Shown: positions 57,997 to 64,000 of the stretch, piece after piece | Layout of the letters: the number at the start of each line of letters is the position of its first letter | How positions within the stretch are numbered: the stretch's first letter is position 1 | NCBI GenBank assembly: GCA_002390745.1 | Contig: DGQK01000001.1 | Coordinates: 1 to 64,000, forward strand | DNA: 64,000 nucleotides | From: Bacteroidetes bacterium UBA4416 | GTDB lineage: Bacteria > Bacteroidota > Bacteroidia > B-17B0 > Aurantibacillaceae | Direction: 5' to 3' | Program-made: the position numbers and the translations under genes | Notes under the pieces: model-generated | What the model was told of the DNA's origin: nothing | Seen by the model: the letters and a program-made list of their open reading frames with translations, nothing else | Database searches by the model: none

Positions 57997-58572
57997 TCAG
58001 GCAATTTTATCGATGTACCATTGACCGTTGATCATGGACATAGTCACATTCAATGTGCTACCAGTCGTAAATTTCACGGTGATGGTTTTACTTCCCCCGG
58101 CATCGAGCACACCGGCAATGACAGCCTTTTCAACCGTTTTAAGCTCCTCTTCAAAGTCCTGACTGTTGGTTATAAAATCGTAATCGAACCCATCAGGAAC
58201 ACCATCGCTTGTAGGATACTTCCTAAAGTTCCCGTCGCAGGTTTTAAAGTATTCGCGCCAAAAAGCGAGGTACTTATCCGACACATAGCCGGACCGTTTC
58301 AGCTTTTCCAGGTAATCTTCGGTAGCTTTAAAATCAACCGCATAGAACCTGGTAGAGTCGTAAATCTCATTACAGCTGTTAAGTACCAGACAGTTCTGTA
58401 TAGACGGCTGATCGCGGTACCATTCATAAAAATCAATGATCCGATGTAAAGCGGCGTTATTGGCGTCAGCCTGCTGATCTGTCTTATCCGGCGACGCATT
58501 TTCCGTGCCTTGCCTCCCGCAACAGGTGCAAAGACACAGCAGCAGCACGGCTAACAGGATCGGTTTTTTCAT
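57997..58572 (-). CDS. Lipoprotein of unknown function (DUF3828-like)
   Basis: A 191-aa protein with a lipoprotein signal peptide (MKKPILLAVLLLCLCTCCG). The mature part has HRIIDFYEWYRD and a later strand pair with VTMSMINGQWYIDKIA, which resembles DUF3828, but the match is loose. It is probably periplasmic. An ATG at 58581 would add three residues. It lies 37 bases beyond metF and 38 bases before purM, all on the minus strand, so metF, this gene and purM may form one operon. Confidence 0.7.
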   Translation of the reverse strand: MKKPILLAVLLLCLCTCCGRQGTENASPDKTDQQADANNAALHRIIDFYEWYRDQPSIQNCLVLNSCNEIYDSTRFYAVDFKATEDYLEKLKRSGYVSDKYLAFWREYFKTCDGNFRKYPTSDGVPDGFDYDFITNSQDFEEELKTVEKAVIAGVLDAGGSKTITVKFTTGSTLNVTMSMINGQWYIDKIA

Positions 58573-58609
58573 ATGGATCATGAACGAGGGCATGGCTGAT
58601 AAACTCATC

Positions 58610-59563
58610 TTAAAACACCTCCTTCGCTACGCGCTTGGTGCTTTCGGAGGTTCCCATCGTGTAATAATGCAGGCAGGGAACGCCCGCCTTCTTCAACTCC
58701 TTGCTTTGCTGAATGCACCATTTCACACCGACTTCTTTCACTGCCTTATCGTCTTTGCACTTTTCGAGTTCCACGTACAGGTCCTGCGGCAGATCAATAT
58801 GAAATACCTTCGGCAAAGCGATGAGCTGCTTGCGCGATGATAAGATTTTCAGGCCCGGAATGATGGGAACATTGATCCCGTTCTGGCGGCAAAGATCCAC
58901 AAAATCAAAGTATTTTTTGTTATCGAAGAACATCTGCGTCACCACATAATCCGCACCGGCTTCCACCTTCGCTTTGAGCCATTTCATATCGCTGTAAAGA
59001 TTGGGCGCTTCAAAGTGCTTTTCAGGATAAGCCGCAATTCCCATACAGAAATCCGTTGGTGAGGCATCCTTCATTTCATCGTCCAGGTATATTCCTGAGT
59101 TCATGTCTTTGATCTGCCTCACCAGGTCGATGGCATAGTTGTGGCCACCCGGCTCAGGCACGAAGCTCGATTCGGTTTTGATGCTGTCGCCACGCAGGGC
59201 CAGCACATTGTCTATGCCAAGGAACTGAAGATCGATCAGGGCATTCTCCGTTTCTTCCTTTGTAAAGCCACCGCAGATAATATGCGGCACCGCTTCCACA
59301 TCGTATTTGTTCATGATGGCCGCGCAGATCCCAACGGTGCCCGGGCGCTTGCGGATGCTCACTTTTTCAAGATAGCCGCCCTCTCTTTTTTTATAAATAT
59401 ATTCTTCCCGATGGTAGGTCACGTCCACAAAGGCCGGCTTGAATTCCATCAGGGGATCTATTCCGTCAAAAATAGATTGGATGCTTTTTCCTTTGAGAGG
59501 CGGAAGGATCTCAATAGAAAAAAGGGTGTCTTTCGCAGATTTCAGATGTTCGGTAATTTTCAT
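58610..59563 (-). CDS. metF: Methylenetetrahydrofolate reductase
   Basis: A 317-aa FAD enzyme (TIM barrel) that makes 5-methyltetrahydrofolate for methionine synthesis. Seen blocks: FSIEILPPLKGKSIQSIF with the catalytic Glu near residue 19, FVDVTYHREEY, ALRGDSIKTE, GIAAYPEKHFEAPN, DYVVTQMFFDNKKYFDF and PIIPGLKIL. Length is that of the bacterial catalytic-only form. ATG start. Two -7-like boxes lie upstream on the minus strand (59670-59677 and 59685-59692). Confidence 0.96.
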   Translation of the reverse strand: MKITEHLKSAKDTLFSIEILPPLKGKSIQSIFDGIDPLMEFKPAFVDVTYHREEYIYKKREGGYLEKVSIRKRPGTVGICAAIMNKYDVEAVPHIICGGFTKEETENALIDLQFLGIDNVLALRGDSIKTESSFVPEPGGHNYAIDLVRQIKDMNSGIYLDDEMKDASPTDFCMGIAAYPEKHFEAPNLYSDMKWLKAKVEAGADYVVTQMFFDNKKYFDFVDLCRQNGINVPIIPGLKILSSRKQLIALPKVFHIDLPQDLYVELEKCKDDKAVKEVGVKWCIQQSKELKKAGVPCLHYYTMGTSESTKRVAKEVF

Positions 59564-59669
59564 ACGTTGTTGTTTATTTCTTCCTGTCGTAACATGTCCC
59601 GAACCTGTTTCGGGATGGTTCCTCTTATTCGTGTTTGTTTACGAAACAGCGGGATCACTATTTCAAAAA

Positions 59670-59692
59670 CAAATTTACAGGAAGCAAATGTA
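59670..59692 (-). promoter_or_regulatory. Two overlapping -7-type boxes before metF
   Basis: TAAATTTG (59670-59677) and TACATTTG (59685-59692) on the minus strand both fit TAnnTTTG. Without a clear -33 element it cannot be said which is used. Confidence 0.4.
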
Positions 59693-59768
59693 ATTAATTA
59701 ATCAGTAACTAAATACAGGCAAAGATGGATGTTTCGCGTTAAAAACGGGCCTGACTATAGGATTCGCA

Positions 59769-60722
59769 TTAGAACCTGTAGCCTACCGATAAATTCAGCT
59801 TAAAGCTGTTGATAGGGAAATTACCGCTGTTATTGAAGTAACTCCCATAGCCGGTATAGACATAGCTCTTTGGATTATTTGACTGGTAATCGTCGGAATG
59901 GTAACCGACGCCAGCCAGCAGCAGCATGTTGAAGTTTTTGTGTATCCTGAACAGAATACCGTTGTCGAGCATAAACGTATAGCGGTTCATCACAAAGTCG
60001 CGCGACACATAGGGCGACTGAGGGCCATAATAGTTGGGATCGTAAATATAAGAATCGTAACGGCCCGTAAACTGCGAGATGCCGACGTAAGGACCGATAA
60101 AGTGCGTCACTACGCGTTTGCCACTGGTGTGAATATGAAAGGCCAGACCAGCCTCGTAAGTCTTGCGGTTGAACTTGAAATTGGTAACCCCATTGTAATA
60201 AGGAGAGCCAAACACGGTATTATTAAGCTGGTTAAAATAAGGCTCCGCAAAACCTGCGGATACCGGCACATACACATGGAACAGCCCGTCGGCAAACTCC
60301 CTCAGGTAGCTGACCCCGAAGCTGCCGTTAAGCGGCTCCAGGAGGTTAAGAGATACCAGGTTTTTCGTCGTTATTGCTTCGCGGTAGTTTACGAGCTTCA
60401 TGGAATCCTCGTAGCCACGCTGCCTGGCACGCAGCTTTGCCGGGTCAGCTGCGTAGATCACCAGGGGCTGGCTCTGCGCAGCGGGCGGCGGCGTATTAAA
60501 GGTTTCATGGGTACCGTTCTGGTAAATGATGAGGGCTACATCGCTTTTCAGCACGGTAATAGTTGGCCCGTCCTGGTAGGTAAAAAGCTTGTACCTGATC
60601 TCTGTCGGGGTGACCTCGAGAACTTTGACCTCCGTTTTGGAATTATCTTTCTTGAAGAGCTGATCCTGTGCAAAAGCACCAGCAGCGCTGAAAAACGCTA
60701 AAAACAACGCGGTATATCTCAT
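59769..60722 (-). CDS. Putative outer-membrane protein of unknown function
   Basis: A 317-aa protein with a signal peptide (MRYTALFLAFFSAAGAFAQ). Residues ~20-75 form a small beta domain (KTEVKVLEVTPTEIRYKLF, DVALIIYQNGTHETF), a type often seen before barrel domains in this phylum. The rest alternates hydrophobic strands and ends LNLSVGYRF with a terminal Phe, typical for outer-membrane barrels. No ligand can be named. It is divergent from icd. ATG start. Confidence 0.75.
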   Translation of the reverse strand: MRYTALFLAFFSAAGAFAQDQLFKKDNSKTEVKVLEVTPTEIRYKLFTYQDGPTITVLKSDVALIIYQNGTHETFNTPPPAAQSQPLVIYAADPAKLRARQRGYEDSMKLVNYREAITTKNLVSLNLLEPLNGSFGVSYLREFADGLFHVYVPVSAGFAEPYFNQLNNTVFGSPYYNGVTNFKFNRKTYEAGLAFHIHTSGKRVVTHFIGPYVGISQFTGRYDSYIYDPNYYGPQSPYVSRDFVMNRYTFMLDNGILFRIHKNFNMLLLAGVGYHSDDYQSNNPKSYVYTGYGSYFNNSGNFPINSFKLNLSVGYRF

Positions 60723-60778
60723 GAAAAACGGCGGGTTAAATGTGACCTAAAAGTACTGAAAATATTTAAAAACAATTG

Positions 60779-60809
60779 TTTGTTCAACAACTTTATATTT
60801 CTAAATTTG
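60779..60809 (+). promoter_or_regulatory. Complete promoter of icd
   Basis: TTTG at 60779-60782 and TAAATTTG at 60802-60809, 19 bases apart: both consensus elements at normal spacing. Confidence 0.75.
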
Positions 60810-60851
60810 GCTAACTTTTTTTTAAAAAATCCCAATTAAACCTTTCGTAAT

Positions 60852-62081
60852 ATGAGCAAAATTAAAGTAGCCAACCCTGTTGTAGAGCTGGACGGAGACG
60901 AGATGACCCGCATCATCTGGAAATTCATTAAAGACAAACTGATCGTTCCTTACCTGGATGTGGACATTAAATATTATGACCTCGGCATGGAATACCGCGA
61001 TCAGACGAATGACCAGGTAACCGTGGATGCTGCAGAGGCTATTAAAAAATACGGTGTGGGAATCAAATGCGCGACCATCACGCCGGACGAAGCCCGTGTG
61101 AAGGAGTTCAACCTGAAGCAAATGTGGAAATCGCCTAACGGCACCATCCGTAACATTCTTGACGGAACGGTATTCCGCGAGCCAATCGTTTGCAAAAACG
61201 TGCCGCGCCTGGTGACCAACTGGACCGCTCCTATCATTGTTGGCCGCCATGCCTTTGGCGACCAGTACCGTGCAACCGACTTCGTGGTTCCGGGCAAAGG
61301 AAAATTAACGATGAAATTTGAAGGGGAAGACGGAAAAGTGATCGAGCATGAGATCTTTAACTTTAAAGGGGCCGGCGTAGCCATGGGCATGTACAACGTG
61401 GAAGAATCGATCCGCGGTTTTGCGCACTCCTGCTTCAACGTGGCCTTAAATAAAAAATGGCCTTTATACCTGTCCACAAAAAATACCATCCTGAAAAAAT
61501 ACGATGGCCGTTTCAAGGACATTTTCGAGGAAATCTACCAGGCCGATTATAAAGCCAAATTCGAAGCGGCAGGCATCGTTTACGAACACCGCCTGATCGA
61601 CGATATGGTGGCTTCTGCCCTGAAATGGAACGGCAACTTCGTGTGGGCCTGCAAAAACTACGACGGCGACGTTCAGTCGGATTCCGTAGCACAAGGCTTT
61701 GGCTCTTTAGGTTTAATGACTTCCGTATTGATCACTCCGGACGGTAAGATCATGGAGGCAGAAGCAGCACACGGTACGGTAACACGCCACTTCCGCGATC
61801 ACCAGAACGGCAAGCCGACGTCTACCAACCCTATTGCCAGCATCTTTGCATGGACAAGAGGTTTAGAGTTCCGCGGCAAGCTCGACAACAACCAGGAGCT
61901 GATCGATTTCTGCCACGCACTGGAGGCTGTGTGCATCGAAACGGTTGAAAGCGGTAAAATGACGAAAGACTTAGCAGTATGCGCTCATGGCAACAACGTG
62001 AAACACGGCGAACATTACCTGTATACAGAAGAGTTCCTCGACGCGATCGACACAAACCTGAAAAAGAAATTAGCGAAATAA
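60852..62081 (+). CDS. icd: NADP-dependent isocitrate dehydrogenase
   Basis: A 409-aa protein of the dimeric, eukaryote-like subfamily II: it opens [19 protein letters not shown], then [32 protein letters not shown] with the substrate-binding Ser/Asn/Arg residues, and [21 protein letters not shown] in the metal/NADP region. It oxidises isocitrate to 2-oxoglutarate in the TCA cycle. Length agrees with the subfamily. ATG start. A small NifU-domain gene follows at 58 bases, perhaps in the same transcript. Confidence 0.96.
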   Translation: MSKIKVANPVVELDGDEMTRIIWKFIKDKLIVPYLDVDIKYYDLGMEYRDQTNDQVTVDAAEAIKKYGVGIKCATITPDEARVKEFNLKQMWKSPNGTIRNILDGTVFREPIVCKNVPRLVTNWTAPIIVGRHAFGDQYRATDFVVPGKGKLTMKFEGEDGKVIEHEIFNFKGAGVAMGMYNVEESIRGFAHSCFNVALNKKWPLYLSTKNTILKKYDGRFKDIFEEIYQADYKAKFEAAGIVYEHRLIDDMVASALKWNGNFVWACKNYDGDVQSDSVAQGFGSLGLMTSVLITPDGKIMEAEAAHGTVTRHFRDHQNGKPTSTNPIASIFAWTRGLEFRGKLDNNQELIDFCHALEAVCIETVESGKMTKDLAVCAHGNNVKHGEHYLYTEEFLDAIDTNLKKKLAK

Positions 62082-62139
62082 TTTTCGTATCTTTGAGGGA
62101 TGCTTTCCTCCCGCATGGAAAGCGATAAAAAGAAAGAAC

Positions 62140-62379
62140 ATGAACCAGGAATTATTTGACAGGGTCGAAAATGCGCTCAAAACCATCAGGCCCTATCTTG
62201 AACGGGACGGGGGCGATGTGGAATTGTTGGAAGTAACCGACGAGAACACCGCAATGCTGGAATTGAAAGGTGCCTGCAGCACCTGCAGCATGAGCCAGAT
62301 GACCATGAAAGCAGGTATTGAAGAAACCATCATGCGTGCCGTACCGGAAATCAAAGCCGTACAAGCCATAAAGATTTAA
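62140..62379 (+). CDS. NifU C-terminal domain iron-sulfur scaffold protein
   Basis: A 79-aa stand-alone NifU_C domain. LKTIRPYLERDGGDVELLEV and ACSTCSMSQMTMKAGIEE carry the family signature, with the C-x-x-C pair that binds a transient iron-sulfur cluster. It delivers clusters to apoproteins in the cytoplasm. ATG start, 58 bases after icd; a terminator follows. Confidence 0.93.
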   Translation: MNQELFDRVENALKTIRPYLERDGGDVELLEVTDENTAMLELKGACSTCSMSQMTMKAGIEETIMRAVPEIKAVQAIKI

Positions 62380-62395
62380 TTCCCTGATACATTTC

Positions 62396-62428
62396 AAAAG
62401 TCCTCACGACCACCGTGAGGACTTTTTT
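62396..62428 (+). terminator. Rho-independent terminator of the NifU-domain gene
   Basis: A 13-bp perfect stem (62396-62408 with 62414-62426), 5-base loop and T6. Confidence 0.88.
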
Positions 62429-62567
62429 GTTTCTATGATTTATCATGCCCGAAACATCGTTTTGTCAGTACGAGCGCAGTCGGGAACGACAAAGGAAAGA
62501 ACCATTTAAGCACACTTCCCGACTTCCCCCGAAGCGACAATACACACCCAGTAAAAACACATATACC

Positions 62568-63014
62568 ATGCACCAGGTTCACACGACCACAGACCCTAAG
62601 CTCATCGAAGCCATCATTCAATTGCGTTACGAGATCCTCCGCAAGCCATGGGACAAACCCAGGGAAACAGCTACCGATGAACTCGAAAGCCAATCGGTAA
62701 ACGCTTACATCGAAGAGCAGGAGCAGATCATTGCCTGCGGGCGCCTGCAGGATAATGGCGGCGGCACCGGCCAGGTGCGTTACATGGCTGTAGCCGAAGG
62801 GCAGCAGGGAAAGGGGCTTGGAAGATTGATCCTGGCAAGGCTGGAACAGGAAGCGCTGGCAATGGGCATCCATACCATTGAGCTGCAGGCCCGCGAAAAT
62901 GCAGTGGAATTCTATAAAGCACAGGGATACACCGTTCGGGAAACCTCCTTCAAATTATGGGACGTCATACAGCATTACCTCATGGAAAAACACCTGTCAG
63001 GCAGCCCTCTTTAA
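62568..63014 (+). CDS. GNAT family N-acetyltransferase
   Basis: A 148-aa protein with the GNAT core: VRYMAVAEGQQGKGLGRLI (acetyl-CoA-binding Q/R-x-x-G-x-G loop) and ELQARENAVEFYKAQGYTVRE. The start at 62568 (MHQVHTTTDPKLIEAIIQLR) is chosen because the 41 residues of the longer frame are Arg/Lys/Pro-rich and do not belong to the fold. It resembles ElaA-type members, but the substrate is unknown. Confidence 0.88.
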   Translation: MHQVHTTTDPKLIEAIIQLRYEILRKPWDKPRETATDELESQSVNAYIEEQEQIIACGRLQDNGGGTGQVRYMAVAEGQQGKGLGRLILARLEQEALAMGIHTIELQARENAVEFYKAQGYTVRETSFKLWDVIQHYLMEKHLSGSPL

Positions 63015-63044
63015 ATTTATATCAAGGCTCTGCCGCAAAAGTCC

Positions 63045-63052
63045 TATATTTA
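63045..63052 (+). promoter_or_regulatory. -7-like element of the GT4 glycosyltransferase gene
   Basis: TATATTTA, one base off the consensus, four bases before the TTG start. The surrounding 14 bases (63044-63057) equal those before the gene at 48053. Confidence 0.4.
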
Positions 63053-63056
63053 ATCG

Positions 63057-64000
63057 TTGGAAAACACCAAGCGACATATCCTGTTCCTTTGCTCCTGGTA
63101 TCCCAATCCCGACGAGAAGAGCAACGGGATCTTCATCAGGCGCCATGCGCTGGCCTTGTCGCTCCGGCATCATGTTACGGTTGTGTTTGCCAAGTCAGTG
63201 ACGCATCTCAAAGAACCGATGCTGATCAAAAACGAGGAAGAAAATTTTGAGGAATACCTCTGCTTTTACCCCAAGCTGAGCCACGGCCTGCCAATCATTA
63301 GCCAGGCGCAGAAATTCATGAAGCTCAGGCGCACCTACCAGCAGCTCATCGACAGCCTTTCCGGAAAACCGATCGACACCATTCATGTGAACACCATTTT
63401 CCCGGCAGCCATTCCGGCCTTATATGCCCTGAAAACATACCCTGCCGCCAAACTCTTCATTACGGAGCACTGGAGCGGCTATTACCCCGAGGACGGCAAC
63501 TACCGCGGCACGCTGCTGAGCCGCTACACCAGGCAGCTCGTGGCGAAAGCCAGTGCCATCTTTGTGATCTCGGAAAAGCTGGAGCACGCCATGAAAACCC
63601 ATCACCTGAAGGCCTCCTATCACCTGATCCACAATGTGGCAGATACAGATCTTTTTAAGCCTGACGGAAGCCAAAGAACGCAAGGGAAGGTCCTGCAGAT
63701 ACTGCATGTATCTTCACTCACAGAACGCGAAAAAAATATTTCCGGCATCATTGCCACCGCTGCCGAACTCAACAGAAAAAACGTTCCGTTCCACCTGACC
63801 CTGATCGGAGAGAACCCAACGGAAAACGATATCCATAAAAAATCGGTGGCCGGGCACAATCTCGGCTCCTTCATTACGTTTACCGGACATAAAACTCCGG
63901 AAGAAATTGCCGGTTACATGAACCGCTCCGATGTCTTTTTAATGCTCAGCCATTTCGAGGGCGCTCCTGTGGTGATCACGGAGGCACTGGCCTGCGGCCT
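63057..64000 (+). CDS. GT4 family glycosyltransferase, cut by the window end
   Basis: The first ~314 residues of a glycosyltransferase. The N-terminal domain opens with HILFLCSWYPNPDEKSNGIF, typical of GT4 enzymes acting on exported polysaccharide or O-antigen. ITEHWSGYY is in the middle, and the C-terminal Rossmann half has HVSSLTEREKNISGII, ITFTGHKTPEEIAGYMNRSD and FLMLSHFEGAPVVITEALACGL with the E-x7-E retaining signature. No ATG precedes the conserved part; TTG at 63057 gives MENTKRHILFL and is four bases from a -7-like box. The end lies beyond 64000. Confidence 0.88.
   Translation, partial: MENTKRHILFLCSWYPNPDEKSNGIFIRRHALALSLRHHVTVVFAKSVTHLKEPMLIKNEEENFEEYLCFYPKLSHGLPIISQAQKFMKLRRTYQQLIDSLSGKPIDTIHVNTIFPAAIPALYALKTYPAAKLFITEHWSGYYPEDGNYRGTLLSRYTRQLVAKASAIFVISEKLEHAMKTHHLKASYHLIHNVADTDLFKPDGSQRTQGKVLQILHVSSLTEREKNISGIIATAAELNRKNVPFHLTLIGENPTENDIHKKSVAGHNLGSFITFTGHKTPEEIAGYMNRSDVFLMLSHFEGAPVVITEALACG

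Overview
The window looks like chromosomal DNA of a member of the Bacteroidota, most likely a free-living Chitinophagia/Sphingobacteriia/Cytophagia-type organism. The signs are promoters of the TAnnTTTG type (often with TTTG or TTG 19-20 bases upstream), almost no Shine-Dalgarno sequences, a PorP/SprF-type protein of the type IX secretion family, a Bacteroidota-only DUF5606 protein, a Tgt enzyme without the classical zinc cysteines, and many secreted proteins, lipoproteins and beta-barrel proteins. No rRNA, tRNA, CRISPR array, insertion sequence or prophage was recognised. One isolated ORF6N (phage antirepressor-like) gene is the only mobile-type gene.

Layout. 1-4.1 kb: a GT22-like membrane glycosyltransferase, an LptF/LptG permease and tgt on the minus strand. 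4.3-8.9 kb: a secreted Gly/Tyr/Asn-rich protein, lnt, lpdA and a DinB/YfiT protein on plus. 8.9-13.8 kb: a DUF5011-type lipoprotein, a strongly codon-biased Ala-rich lipoprotein, pepD, a decayed small gene, a TPR protein and the ORF6N gene. 13.9-17.1 kb: a secreted transglutaminase-like protein, a secreted TPR/TonB-C protein and a DUF4328 membrane protein; the last two share a 23-bp upstream motif. 17.5-23.3 kb: a 487-aa and a 1427-aa gene across which one papain-like protease domain is divided. 23.8-27.5 kb: class I ribonucleotide reductase (nrdB then nrdA). 28.2-31.1 kb: DUF5606 protein, a duplicated repeat region, an M3 oligopeptidase and a long palindrome. 31.1-39.8 kb: AsmA-like protein, UPF0316 protein, a secreted caspase-like candidate, a putative outer-membrane protein and a large propeller/barrel protein. 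39.8-44.4 kb: an MBL-fold hydrolase, a small secreted Cys-rich protein, and a compact set of PorP/SprF-like protein, sigma factor and a membrane protein with an FGE-sulfatase domain. 44.5-51.9 kb: DUF255 thioredoxin-domain protein, two YD-repeat-like secreted proteins on either side of a cold-shock gene, uvrC and a GT28-like glycosyltransferase. 51.9-64 kb: a membrane-anchored propeller protein, DUF421 protein, FAD oxidoreductase, purM, a lipoprotein, metF, a putative outer-membrane protein, icd, a NifU-domain protein, a GNAT acetyltransferase and a GT4 glycosyltransferase cut by the window end.

Most genes are housekeeping: envelope building (lnt, LptF/G, AsmA, glycosyltransferases), nucleotide and central metabolism (nrdAB, purM, metF, icd, lpdA), repair (uvrC) and tRNA modification (tgt). 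The most unusual material is the split-protease pair at 17.5-23.3 kb, its possible second cysteine-peptidase-like domain, the sigma factor/FGE/PorP set at 41.4-44.4 kb, and a group of genes whose promoter -7 element lies only 3-8 bases before a start codon that is often GTG or TTG.
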